Shown here: one piece after another, positions 1 through 8,255 of the stretch | Layout of the letters: the number at the start of each line of letters is the position of its first letter | How positions within the stretch are numbered: the stretch's first letter is position 1 | NCBI RefSeq assembly: GCF_003070885.1 | Contig: NZ_CP028913.1 | Location: 2,046,001 to 2,110,000 of the forward strand | DNA length: 64,000 nucleotides | Direction of reading: 5' to 3' | DNA from: Agromyces badenianii | Lineage (GTDB): Bacteria > Actinomycetota > Actinomycetes > Actinomycetales > Microbacteriaceae | The notes under the pieces: model-generated | Told to the model about the DNA's origin: nothing | Database searches by the model: none | The model's input: only the letters and a program-made list of their open reading frames with translations | Program-made: the position numbers and the translations under genes

Positions 1-1
1 G

Positions 2-703
2 CCCGCCTACAACGAGGAGGAGTCGATCGCCGAGGTCATCCGCGAAATCGGGATGGCTCTTCCCGGGGTCGACCGCCTCGTCGTCAACGACGGCTCGAGC
101 GACAGGACGACGGAACGAGCACGCGCGGCCGGCGCCGCGGTTGCGCAGCTGCCGTTCAATCTCGGAGTAGGAGGCGCTATGCGCCTCGGATTCAAGTATG
201 CGGTGGAGCACGGATACGACGTGGTCGTCCAGATCGACGCGGACGGCCAACACGACCCACGATCGGTGCCCCAGTTGCTGGAGATGCTGCCGGAAGCCGA
301 CATCGTCATCGGCGCGCGCTTCGCCGGAGTCGGCCAGTACGATGCGAGCCTCCTCCGGCGAATGGCCATGGGGGTGACGGCGAAGGTCCTGAGCCGCACG
401 GCGAAGCAGAAGCTGACCGACACCACATCCGGTTTCAAGGCATGCGGACCCCGAGCGGTGCGGCTGTTCTCCCAGAACTACCCGGCCGAATACCTCGGAG
501 ACACGATCGAGGCCCTCGTCATCGCTGCGCGGGCCGGATGCGTCATCCGTCAGGTCCCCGTTGCGATGCGTCCTCGGGCCGGCGGTCGTCCGTCGCACAA
601 CCCGCTCAAGGCGGCCGCATACCTCCTCCGCGCTTTCCTGGCGCTGGGCTTCGCATATATGAGGCCGGCACCGCCGGTCGCGGCCGCGAGCAGTGCAATA
701 TGA
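2..703 (+). CDS. GT2 family glycosyltransferase (dolichyl-phosphate-sugar synthase-like), 5' end outside window
   Basis: The frame is open at the left edge and starts with PAYNEEES, normally found within the first 15 residues of GT2 enzymes, so only a short N-terminus is missing. It carries the nucleotide-sugar motif VNDGSSDRT (visible residues 28-36) and the metal-binding DADGQHDP (79-86). Enzymes of this type move a sugar from a nucleotide donor to polyprenyl phosphate at the inner face of the membrane. The stop overlaps the ATG of the next gene by 4 nt (ATGA), indicating translational coupling with the DUF2304 protein, a common partner. The exact sugar cannot be read from sequence. Confidence 0.9.
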   Translation, partial: PAYNEEESIAEVIREIGMALPGVDRLVVNDGSSDRTTERARAAGAAVAQLPFNLGVGGAMRLGFKYAVEHGYDVVVQIDADGQHDPRSVPQLLEMLPEADIVIGARFAGVGQYDASLLRRMAMGVTAKVLSRTAKQKLTDTTSGFKACGPRAVRLFSQNYPAEYLGDTIEALVIAARAGCVIRQVPVAMRPRAGGRPSHNPLKAAAYLLRAFLALGFAYMRPAPPVAAASSAI

Positions 704-1104
704 GCCCGACCGCCTATGCCCTCGGCGTGATCGCCGCCCTCGCCACGTTCATCGTCGTCATCGAGCTTCTGCGCAGGCGTCGCCTGCGCGAGCGGCACGC
801 CATCTGGTGGCTCCTTGCCACGGCACTGGCAGTCGTCGCCGGCATCTTCCCCAACGTCCTGGTCTGGCTGTCGAAGGCGCTCGGAGTCATGCTTCCGTCC
901 AACCTGGTGTTCTTCGTCAGCATCGCCGTTCTCGTCATGGTGTGCATCCAGCACAGCGCCGAGCTGACCGACCTGGAATCGGAGACCCGCGTTCTCGCTG
1001 AGCGCGTGGCGCTGCTCGAGCTCGACCTCCTTTCTCAGCGTGAACAGCCGACGGACCATCGTCAACCCACTGACACTCCCGAGGACGGCGACGCGACGGC
1101 CTGA
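700..1104 (+). CDS. DUF2304 small membrane protein
   Basis: A 134-residue protein with three predicted transmembrane helices (about residues 3-22, 35-53 and 62-84). A leucine-rich, probably coiled-coil tail (about 88-115) and a polar, proline/threonine-rich end follow. It matches the DUF2304 family, small proteins usually encoded directly after a polyprenyl-phosphate glycosyltransferase. A role as membrane partner of the upstream enzyme is inferred from that context. The ATG overlaps the upstream stop. The last 43 bases overlap the 3' end of the convergent DUF2142 gene. Confidence 0.8.
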   Translation: MSPTAYALGVIAALATFIVVIELLRRRRLRERHAIWWLLATALAVVAGIFPNVLVWLSKALGVMLPSNLVFFVSIAVLVMVCIQHSAELTDLESETRVLAERVALLELDLLSQREQPTDHRQPTDTPEDGDATA

Positions 1105-2621
1105 CTGCCGTTGCGACGGACAGCCACATCGTCTTCGACCTGGACCAGCTGACCGTGGTCGAGACCGACCGGCTGACCGTCGATGCGCCGCCACACGAGG
1201 AACGCGAGGGCGGCTGCCGCCATGGTGAACGCGACGCTGCCTGCCAACCACACCATCATCGGTGTGACGGGTCCGCCCCACCACCACTCGCGCTGTAGAT
1301 CGAGATTGAAGCTCTGCACGTCGAGGCCAGTGACATAGCGACGGATGTTGACATGCAGGGCTACCGAGTTCGCGATCGCGAGCCCCAGTGCCGCGATCGT
1401 GATCTGGAGCCGAGACAGGCCGAGGTTCGGGCGGATCACTCCGGCGAGCGCCACACCGCCGAAGATGATGATCAACGGGTAGATGTAGCGCGGCTGCACG
1501 TACTCGCCGATGACGACATTGTCGTGCAGGAGGATGTACATCGGCACCGCGACGAGGCAGAACGCCACACCGCCCAAGCTCAGCCACTTCCGGATCCCGC
1601 CGGTCCGCAGTCCCCAGAAGACCACGGCGCAGAACAGGCCGAGAGTGGTGATCCACACGATTCCAGGCATGAAGGTGTCGAGCCAGCCGAGGCCCCACAG
1701 GCCGAAGACGCCGGCCCACAGCTGAGGCAGGAGTTTGGCATCCATGAACGCGAGCGTGCTCAGCGGGTACTTGCCGTCCACGGCCGTGTCGGAGGAGACG
1801 ATCGCCGACTGGCCGGTGCTGAAGAAGAGCACGACCGAGAGCACGGACAGCGCGAGCGGCAACAGGGCATGGAGCGCGAAGCGACGATCGGCCCGGAACG
1901 CGAGCACGGTTCCCGCGGCCATGGCCACTACAGCGTAGATCGCCGAGTCGCTGCGCGCGCCCGCTCCGATCACGACGAGGGCGGCGCTCATGGCAGCGAG
2001 CATCCACTTCTTCGCGCCGGACTGTTCGAAGAAGCCCCAGATCGCCAGCCAGAGGCCGGCGGCCGACAGCACCGACCACCCGCTGGGATTGACGCTGGCG
2101 ACGAGGAACATGCCCAACGGAACGAGCGAGATCGCCGTGCCCCACCCGAGGAGATGCCGCTGCCGTCGCGGGAGGAGCACGAACAGGCCGGTCAGTACCG
2201 CGACGAAAAGGACGGAGTTGACGATGCGCATCGCCACGATCGATATGGACAGGTCGTCACCCACGAAGACGTTCATGGCCTGGAAGAACACCGGCGGATA
2301 CGCGTGACCGTTCCAGTTCCCACGATCGGTGGTCTGCATTCCCTCATCGAGAGGGCAGGATGCGGCCTGCTCGGAGTAGAACCGGAAGCAGAGGGCGGCT
2401 TCGACCAGATCGGCGGGCAGCCTGCGCTTCTCCACCGAATCGGTCTCCTCGCACACACCGGCGCTCGGACCGCCGGCGCACCAGATGCTCGCCATGTGGT
2501 AGTCCTCATCGGGACTGGAGCCGGGGGGCGAGGCCAAGGCCCAGCTCAGCAGGGCGCCCAGGAGTGCCAGAGGTGCGAGGATCGCCGCCACCACACGCAG
2601 TCGCGGGCCGGTCTTCGTCAT
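1062..2621 (-). CDS. DUF2142 polytopic membrane protein (putative GT-C type glycosyltransferase)
   Basis: About 519 residues with a membrane anchor followed by the SPDEDYHMAS segment typical of DUF2142, then around ten hydrophobic helices. DUF2142 proteins resemble GT-C enzymes that use polyprenyl-phosphate sugars on the outer face of the membrane, and they sit in polysaccharide loci. The acidic DED pair after the first helix is where GT-C catalytic acids usually lie. The ATG at 2621, with a GAGG sequence about 14 nt upstream, is preferred to the possible ATG at 2663, which has no ribosome site. Activity is inferred from family and neighbours only. Confidence 0.75.
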   Translation of the reverse strand: MTKTGPRLRVVAAILAPLALLGALLSWALASPPGSSPDEDYHMASIWCAGGPSAGVCEETDSVEKRRLPADLVEAALCFRFYSEQAASCPLDEGMQTTDRGNWNGHAYPPVFFQAMNVFVGDDLSISIVAMRIVNSVLFVAVLTGLFVLLPRRQRHLLGWGTAISLVPLGMFLVASVNPSGWSVLSAAGLWLAIWGFFEQSGAKKWMLAAMSAALVVIGAGARSDSAIYAVVAMAAGTVLAFRADRRFALHALLPLALSVLSVVLFFSTGQSAIVSSDTAVDGKYPLSTLAFMDAKLLPQLWAGVFGLWGLGWLDTFMPGIVWITTLGLFCAVVFWGLRTGGIRKWLSLGGVAFCLVAVPMYILLHDNVVIGEYVQPRYIYPLIIIFGGVALAGVIRPNLGLSRLQITIAALGLAIANSVALHVNIRRYVTGLDVQSFNLDLQREWWWGGPVTPMMVWLAGSVAFTMAAAALAFLVWRRIDGQPVGLDHGQLVQVEDDVAVRRNGSQAVASPSSGVSVG

Positions 2622-2701
2622 CGTCGTTGTCACGCCTCGTTCATCCGTTCGCCGCACTTCCATTGTCAGGGGAGTGCGACCGAGCGTCCGCGCGACGCGG
2701 T

Positions 2702-2707
2702 TAAGCT
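2702..2707 (+). promoter_or_regulatory. -10 box TAAGCT of a leaderless start
   Basis: TAAGCT lies 6 nt before a GTG at 2714. This spacing recurs throughout the window and would place the transcript start at or next to that GTG. No clear -35 is visible. Confidence 0.5.
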
Positions 2708-2713
2708 GGACGG

Positions 2714-2815
2714 GTGATCTCCCTCAACCACACATGCTATCGGCCGCGACCTCTCAGCCGGATTCACCCGGCGACCGGGTGCTCCTTCGCGGCACGCGCG
2801 GCGTCAAGCCGGTGA
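2714..2815 (+). CDS. Putative 33-codon leaderless upstream ORF coupled to the next glycosyltransferase
   Basis: A GTG six bases after a TAAGCT box opens a 33-codon frame whose TGA (2813-2815) overlaps a GTG (2812-2814) in the frame of the following GT2 gene, giving a GTGA junction like the real gene overlaps nearby. The peptide has two cysteines and no run of one amino acid, so classical attenuation is not suggested. It may exist to deliver ribosomes to a glycosyltransferase start that lacks its own ribosome-binding site. The peptide itself matches nothing I recognise. Confidence 0.35.
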   Translation: MISLNHTCYRPRPLSRIHPATGCSFAARAASSR

Positions 2816-3906
2816 GCCCTGCGGACGGCGATGACAACCGGCCCGCACTGAGCGTCGTCATTCCCTCATTCAACTCTGCGCCCTGGCTTCCTAGCACCCT
2901 CGTGGCCCTGGCCAGCGCGATCGAGGCCGCACGGATCGCGGTGCAGGTGATCGTCGTCGACGACGGCTCGACCGACGACACTGCGGATACTGTGCGGCGG
3001 GCGGCTATGTCGTTCCCCGGGGCCGTGGAACTGGTGCAGCAGCCCAACCGTGGACGATTCCTTGCACGGTGGGAGGGAATCGACCGCGCGAGCGCGGAGC
3101 TGACGCTGCTCCTCGATTCCCGCGTGCTCATCGATTCGACTGCGCTGTCGCACGTCTTCAACGACCTCGGAGGGGCAGTTGCGCCCCGGCCGTGGAATGC
3201 GCACGTACGGATGGCGCCGGACGCACCGCTCGTCGGTCTGTTCTGGGACGTTCCCACCCACATATTCTGGGGCGGATATCTTCGTGATCCGCGCCCTATG
3301 GATATCACAAAGGAGACGTTCGATTCCGCGCCGAAGGGGACGACGATGTTCCTCGCGCCGACCCGGGTACTGCGAGACGCCTTCCGCGCGTCCTGGCCGT
3401 CCGGCGATGCCTCCCTGATGTCCGACGACACCACGGTGCTGCGCTGGATAGCCGAAGCCCACCCGATCAGAATCGACCCGGGCTTCTCGGCAACATACCG
3501 GCCCCGCACGACCGTTCGCGGATTCGCCTCGCACTCCTTCCTGCGCGGGACCCTCTTCGTTGACAGCTACGCGGGTACGACCCTCGCCCGCTCCGCCGTG
3601 CTCATCCTGCTCGCGCTGCTCCCGCCGGTCGCGGCACTGACCGTGGCGGCGCTCGCGATCCTCGGGCGCGGGGCGGGGGCGCTCTGGCTTCTCGGTATCA
3701 TCGTCGCCCTCGCCCTGCTCCCCCTCGTCCCGGCAGCGGTGAACCGGTGCCCGAAGCGGAGCCTGCTCGCCTACACGTGCTACCTTCCCGTCTTCGTCGT
3801 GCCGTTCTGGGCGGGGCTGGTTCGCGGGATCGTCGTGCATCGAGCGAAATTCACCCGCCACGTTTCGTCATCGGAGTCCGGTGGCAGCGAACAGGAGACC
3901 GCATGA
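2812..3906 (+). CDS. GT2 family glycosyltransferase with C-terminal membrane helices
   Basis: GT-A fold transferase of 364 residues from the GTG at 2812. SVVIPSFNS near the start and VVDDGSTDDTA are the donor-binding strands, and LLLDSRV takes the place of the usual DxD. The last third contains about three hydrophobic helices and a short cytoplasmic tail, so the enzyme is membrane anchored. In-frame ATGs at 2674 and 2734 would add 46 or 26 poorly conserved residues. The GTG is preferred because it overlaps the stop of a leaderless upstream frame. The 3' end overlaps the epimerase start by 4 nt (ATGA). The acceptor is unknown. Confidence 0.85.
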   Translation: MSPADGDDNRPALSVVIPSFNSAPWLPSTLVALASAIEAARIAVQVIVVDDGSTDDTADTVRRAAMSFPGAVELVQQPNRGRFLARWEGIDRASAELTLLLDSRVLIDSTALSHVFNDLGGAVAPRPWNAHVRMAPDAPLVGLFWDVPTHIFWGGYLRDPRPMDITKETFDSAPKGTTMFLAPTRVLRDAFRASWPSGDASLMSDDTTVLRWIAEAHPIRIDPGFSATYRPRTTVRGFASHSFLRGTLFVDSYAGTTLARSAVLILLALLPPVAALTVAALAILGRGAGALWLLGIIVALALLPLVPAAVNRCPKRSLLAYTCYLPVFVVPFWAGLVRGIVVHRAKFTRHVSSSESGGSEQETA

Positions 3907-4985
3907 TCATCTTCATCTACGGAACGACGGCCGAGGCGATCAAGATCGCCCCGGTTGCCCGGCGCCTCGGCGAACGGGGAGTCCCGTACCAGCAGTGGAT
4001 CACGCAGCAGCACACCGAGTCCCTGCGCAAGGTGATCCCCCAGCTCGGCCTTCCCGAGCCGGACCGGGTCATCGCGAACGGGAACAAGGGAGAACCGCTG
4101 ACCTCGCCTCTCCAGATGGTGGGGTGGGTAATGACCGTCTTCCGCTGGGGGCTGGCCAACATCCGGGGCATCCGCAAGACCCTGCCGAAGGGATCGGCGG
4201 TCATCGTCCACGGCGACACCGTCACCACCGTCTTGGGAACGCTGATCGGGCGCCGCCTCAGGGTGCCGGTCGCCCATGTGGAAGCGGGCCTCCGGTCGGG
4301 CAACTGGCGCCACCCCTTCCCGGAGGAACTCGACCGTCGCATCGTCGGCCGCCTCGCCGACATCCACTACGTGCCGTCGGCGGAGGCCGCGCACAACCTC
4401 GCCGGCCGGAAGAACGTCGTGAACACGCACGGAAACACGGCTAAGGACGCGGTCCTCGACACGCGTACGGGAGAGCAGCAGACGGAGGTACCCTATGGCC
4501 TGGTCCTCCTCCACCGTTTCGAGTTCATCTCGAACCGGGCTCTCGTGCGGGAGACGCTCGAGACACTCGACGCACACAGCCCGGTCGAACTCCGCGTCAT
4601 CGTGGACTCGTACTCGCAGGACGCCGTCGTCCAGACCATCGAGGAGCTCGGTCTCGAGAGGTTCGTCGTCATGCCGAAACTCGAGCACGGCCGATTCGTG
4701 GCTGCGCTTCGCTCAGCCACATTCATCGTGACGGATTCCGGCGGTATCCAGCAGGAGTCCGCGGTCGTCGGTACGCCGACTCTCGTCCACCGGAAGACGA
4801 CCGAGAGCGCCGAAGGCATCGGCACCAACGTCGTCTTGTCGGGCTGGGACTTCGGCGTCCTGAGGGAATTCCTGTCCGACTACGAGTCCCACCGTGTCGT
4901 GGACCCCGATGCTGGGGCGTCTCCATCCGACATCATCGTGGACGACCTCTTCGCTCGCGGGATCGCGGTGAGCCGAGTCGGCTGA
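3903..4985 (+). CDS. wecB: UDP-N-acetylglucosamine 2-epimerase (non-hydrolysing type)
   Basis: Interconverts UDP-GlcNAc and UDP-ManNAc in the cytoplasm, supplying ManNAc-type residues for a polysaccharide. The 360-residue protein is close to the usual 370-380. Family blocks are visible: HGDT (about 103-106), HVEAGLRSGN (125-134), HPFPEELDRR (137-146) and TDSGGIQQES near the C-terminus, which binds the UDP phosphates. The N-terminus IYGTTAEAIKIAPV differs slightly from the usual GTRPE motif, as in some UDP-GlcNAc/GalNAc epimerase subgroups. The ATG overlaps the upstream glycosyltransferase stop, so the two are co-translated. Epimerase family membership is firm; the exact substrate is less so. 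Confidence 0.88.
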   Translation: MIIFIYGTTAEAIKIAPVARRLGERGVPYQQWITQQHTESLRKVIPQLGLPEPDRVIANGNKGEPLTSPLQMVGWVMTVFRWGLANIRGIRKTLPKGSAVIVHGDTVTTVLGTLIGRRLRVPVAHVEAGLRSGNWRHPFPEELDRRIVGRLADIHYVPSAEAAHNLAGRKNVVNTHGNTAKDAVLDTRTGEQQTEVPYGLVLLHRFEFISNRALVRETLETLDAHSPVELRVIVDSYSQDAVVQTIEELGLERFVVMPKLEHGRFVAALRSATFIVTDSGGIQQESAVVGTPTLVHRKTTESAEGIGTNVVLSGWDFGVLREFLSDYESHRVVDPDAGASPSDIIVDDLFARGIAVSRVG

Positions 4986-4992
4986 CGTCGCC

Positions 4993-5880
4993 TTATCGGG
5001 CGTCCAACGCGATCCACTCCGGCTTGAGCAAGTCGGACTTGGCCGTGCCTGTCTGGGTCCAGGGGCGCGGCGCGACGACGGGCACGTCGCGACCACCCTG
5101 GTGCTGCATGAGGGCGGCCGCCCACCAGCTGAAGCTCGAATTGCTCATGATCATCGCCTTGCCGAGGGCCATTGCCTTGAGGGTCGCCCAGGTCCCGAGG
5201 ACGCCGTCCTCCACGAACTCGAACTCGCCGTCGGAACCGGACAGCTCGGTCTTGACGAGGTCGACCGAATCGGAGAACACGCGCACAGGCAGGTCGACTC
5301 CCTGGCTGCGCAATTGCCGGATGGCTCGCTGCGCATAGGCGACCGTCGCGACGAACTGCCGGTCGGGAGAGACGTCGAGGTAGTCGCCCCGGCGGAGGTG
5401 CAGCGTGATCACGTCGCGCCGCGCCAACTCCCCGATAATCTCGGTCTCCCGGGTCGATTCATCGACCGCCAGCATTCTCGACAGGATGTCGGACTCGATA
5501 CCCTCGAAGTACTTCGGCGACTGGAAGTAGCCGAAGAGCGTGGTGCCGGGACGGATCGCGTCGATGGTGGACTGGTAGGCATCGCCGTCGCGCTCGAAGA
5601 ACGTGCGCCCCCATGGTCGCTTCGGCACGGGCAACACCCGCTCCGCGTTCAGGCGCAGCGCGCGCCAGGAACTCTCCGACGGCGTCAGAACCCGACCGGG
5701 ATGGTCGATGGCCTGCAGGCCGAGGCGGTGCGTCCCCTGCACCGAGAAGTGCGAGACGTCGAGGTACAGCGGACACTCGAGCCGATTCGACTGCTCCCAT
5801 GCGGCCGCCAGGATGAAGAGCTGGTTGCCCAGCCCGCCCATAACGTAGCCACAAACACCGTCGTCACCGACACGACTCAT
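4993..5880 (-). CDS. GT11 family alpha-1,2-fucosyltransferase-like enzyme
   Basis: The 295-residue protein shows the GT11 signature GGLGNQLF (15-22), the GDP-binding HLRRGDY motif (161-167) and the C-terminal SNSSFSWWAA block. GT11 enzymes transfer L-fucose from GDP-fucose, typically in alpha-1,2 linkage to galactose. Related enzymes also occur in colitose-containing O-antigen loci. The nearby GDP-sugar genes on the other strand (gmd, SDR and a ColD-like gene) supply the expected donor, so the natural sugar may be fucose or colitose. The ATG overlaps the stop of the flippase gene by 4 nt, making a two-gene operon on the minus strand. Confidence 0.88.
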   Translation of the reverse strand: MSRVGDDGVCGYVMGGLGNQLFILAAAWEQSNRLECPLYLDVSHFSVQGTHRLGLQAIDHPGRVLTPSESSWRALRLNAERVLPVPKRPWGRTFFERDGDAYQSTIDAIRPGTTLFGYFQSPKYFEGIESDILSRMLAVDESTRETEIIGELARRDVITLHLRRGDYLDVSPDRQFVATVAYAQRAIRQLRSQGVDLPVRVFSDSVDLVKTELSGSDGEFEFVEDGVLGTWATLKAMALGKAMIMSNSSFSWWAAALMQHQGGRDVPVVAPRPWTQTGTAKSDLLKPEWIALDAR

Positions 5881-7148
5881 CTATTCTCTCCCTGTGAAGC
5901 TGTCCGCGCGTGAGCGAACTCGACCGCGATGAAGGCGATCAGGACGACCGAGCCGATCACCGCCTGCGAGACCAGCAGCGCTCCGACATCGGGGATCACC
6001 GACGTGAACGCGATCCACTGACCGGCAACTGATAGTACCAACACCGTCGCGGCCACCTTGGAGGCGGACGCGGTCATCCGGATGAGCATGCCCTGCGCGA
6101 CGATCCACGGCAGGTAGGCGAGCGACACGGGCACGAGGAGCTCGGCCGCCTGCTCGTAGGCCGACCCGTAGAGCAGGGAGATCACCAATGGCCCGAACAA
6201 CAGGAAGAAGAGCACGAGGGCGATTCCGGTCACTGCGGCCAGGCCCGCCGTGGCGAGGACGCCGAGTCGCATCAGCCGGGGGTTGTCGCGGTTTCGAACA
6301 AAACGCGGCAGCAGGTAGAGCGAGAGGGTGGATGGCAGGAGGAACGCCGCCTTCACCAGCACTGCCACGGCCGCGTACTGGCCGGCGAGCGTCTCGGACG
6401 CACCGGCCCGCAGAAGCAGGACGTCGGAACTGGTCAGCCAGGCGAACGAGACCGTCAGGACGATGATGGTCAGGCCGGCGGCCGAGAAAGCGCCCTGGAC
6501 CGGTCGGGGGATGTTCCTAGCGGCCCACCAGGCCCCGATCAGGGCGACCAGGGTCGCAGCGACGACGGCCCCGATGACACCGGACAACCCGAGCCCGATG
6601 AGGACGACGAGGAAGGTCAGGGCGACTCGGATGACCAGGGACTGCGTCGACCACCACACGGCGGAAGCCACTCGGCCCGATCCCTGGAGCAACCCGAGGT
6701 ACTGCGCGAAGAGGAAGCTCAGCGGGATGCACGCCGCCGCCGCGAGGATCACCCAGACCTGTGTGTCGAGCGATTGCGCCAGCACTGGCGACAACGCTGC
6801 GACGACGATGAGGCCGATCCCCCCGAGGACGAGCGCGTCGACCGGCCACCGATGCCATCGCTTCTCGGCTCCATCCGTCGTGAGAGCGGAGGCCGTGTGC
6901 ACCGTCACCAGGTTCTGCAGCGATGAGCTCCCGATGGCCGCCACGTTGACGACGACGAAGAACGCCGCCAGCAGGCCGAACTCGGCGGGGGCGAGGTACC
7001 TCGCGCTGACGATCTGGAATACGAATGAGGCGAGCACGCCGACGATCGTCGCGATCGCGATCGCTGAGAGTCCCTTGGCGTGAGTTCTGAGGTGTCCCCC
7101 GCCCCCCTCGGCCGGGGCGTCGTGGTCTCGCTCTGATCCGTCGGTCAT
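5877..7148 (-). CDS. Wzx-like polysaccharide flippase (MOP superfamily)
   Basis: A polytopic membrane protein of about 423 residues with 11-12 hydrophobic helices. It begins with the GLSAIAIATIVGVLASFVFQ helix and the YLAPAEFGLLAAFF segment typical of oligosaccharide flippases. It would move undecaprenyl-linked repeat units across the membrane. The chosen ATG at 7148 has GAGGA about 13 nt upstream. The GTG at 7232 lies directly behind a possible -10 (TAGTGT, 7233-7238) and adds an unlikely proline-rich extension. No Wzy polymerase is recognisable nearby, while an ABC-type exporter lies 6 kb away, so the locus may make two polymers. Confidence 0.82.
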   Translation of the reverse strand: MTDGSERDHDAPAEGGGGHLRTHAKGLSAIAIATIVGVLASFVFQIVSARYLAPAEFGLLAAFFVVVNVAAIGSSSLQNLVTVHTASALTTDGAEKRWHRWPVDALVLGGIGLIVVAALSPVLAQSLDTQVWVILAAAACIPLSFLFAQYLGLLQGSGRVASAVWWSTQSLVIRVALTFLVVLIGLGLSGVIGAVVAATLVALIGAWWAARNIPRPVQGAFSAAGLTIIVLTVSFAWLTSSDVLLLRAGASETLAGQYAAVAVLVKAAFLLPSTLSLYLLPRFVRNRDNPRLMRLGVLATAGLAAVTGIALVLFFLLFGPLVISLLYGSAYEQAAELLVPVSLAYLPWIVAQGMLIRMTASASKVAATVLVLSVAGQWIAFTSVIPDVGALLVSQAVIGSVVLIAFIAVEFAHARTASQGENR

Positions 7149-7297
7149 CGTCGTGCGGGCATCCTCACGGGGATCGGGGACGTGGAACGGACGCGTCGGT
7201 AGGCCGATGTGTCTCGGGAAGTGCAGATCCACACACTACAGGCCGTTGCAGCGTGAGCACCGGGAGGCCGCCCGCCCCGCGCCGTTGCCTCATCGAC

Positions 7298-7303
7298 TAT
7301 TCT
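7298..7303 (+). promoter_or_regulatory. -10 box TATTCT, leaderless start of the GDP-sugar operon
   Basis: TATTCT is followed by 7 nt and the ATG at 7311 with no room for a ribosome-binding site, implying a leaderless mRNA for the three-gene GDP-deoxysugar unit. Confidence 0.5.
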
Positions 7304-7310
7304 CGACGGA

Positions 7311-8252
7311 ATGCGCGTACTTCTCACCGGCGGCAATGGCATGCTCGCCCGGTCCATAGCTGATGCCTGGACCAGAATCGGCCGTCAGGACGAACTGATT
7401 CCGGTCACCCGCGCCGACGGGGACCTCCGGGATGCCGAAGCGGTTCGCCGCATCATGGCAGACGTTCGGCCCGACGCTGTCATCCACGCGGCCGCCCGCG
7501 TCGGCGGTATCGCAGCCAACATGGCCGACCCTGCCGGATTCCTGATGGACAACCTGCGTTTGGACTCCAACGTCCTGAGCGCGTCGCTCGACTCGTCCGT
7601 CGAGCGGTTCGTCTACTTCGGCAGCTCGTGCATGTATCCGAAGGACTACCGCCAGCCGCTGGTCGAGTCCGACGTCCTGGCCGCCCCTCTCGAGCCGACG
7701 AACGAGGGCTACGCCATCTCCAAGATCGCCGCCGCGCGATTCTGCGAGTACGTGTCCAGCCAGTTCGGACACGCCTACCGCGTGATCATCCCCTCGAACC
7801 TCTACGGCCCCAATGACGACTTCGACCTCCAGAGGGGTCACCTCGTCGCGGCCAGCATCGCCAAGGCCCATGCGGCCAAGACCAGCGGCGCATCATCCAT
7901 CGACGTGTGGGGAGACGGAACCGCGCGTCGCGAGTTCACCTACGTGGGCGACCTGGCCGGGTGGCTCGTCGAGAACCTCGATCGGCTCGCAGAATGGCCC
8001 GCTCTGATGAACGTCGGCAAGGGCGAGGACCACAGCATCCTCGACTACTACCGGGCAGCGCTCACAGCGGTCGACTACGAGTGCGAGCTGGTGACGGATC
8101 CCTCGAAGCCGGCCGGCATGCACCAGAAGCTCATGGACTCGTCCGTCGCGGCGACGTTCGGCTGGACCCCGACCACGTCCCTCGAGGACGGCATGACGGC
8201 CTCCTACGACGCGTACCTGGATTCACTCGCAACCACGGAAAGCGCAGGCTGA
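7311..8252 (+). CDS. fcl: GDP-L-fucose synthase-like SDR epimerase/reductase (possibly ColC-like)
   Basis: An extended SDR of 313 residues. It has the NADP-binding GGNGMLARS (7-15), the catalytic GSSCMYPK and YAIS-K (Tyr-x3-Lys) motifs, and PSNLYGPNDDFD with WGDGTARREF, all diagnostic for GDP-fucose synthase. This enzyme epimerises C3 and C5 and reduces C4 of GDP-4-keto-6-deoxymannose. The colitose enzyme ColC is a close relative acting on the 3-deoxy intermediate. Because a ColD-like gene follows within 4 bp, ColC activity is a real alternative. Sequence alone cannot separate the two. It is the first gene of a tight operon with that gene and gmd. Confidence 0.85.
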   Translation: MRVLLTGGNGMLARSIADAWTRIGRQDELIPVTRADGDLRDAEAVRRIMADVRPDAVIHAAARVGGIAANMADPAGFLMDNLRLDSNVLSASLDSSVERFVYFGSSCMYPKDYRQPLVESDVLAAPLEPTNEGYAISKIAAARFCEYVSSQFGHAYRVIIPSNLYGPNDDFDLQRGHLVAASIAKAHAAKTSGASSIDVWGDGTARREFTYVGDLAGWLVENLDRLAEWPALMNVGKGEDHSILDYYRAALTAVDYECELVTDPSKPAGMHQKLMDSSVAATFGWTPTTSLEDGMTASYDAYLDSLATTESAG

Positions 8253-8255
8253 ACG

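Noticed and set aside
1353-2717. 454-codon plus-strand frame opposite the DUF2142 gene
   Set aside because: Composition dominated by Glu, Arg, His and Asp as in mirror frames; the minus strand encodes a clear membrane protein.
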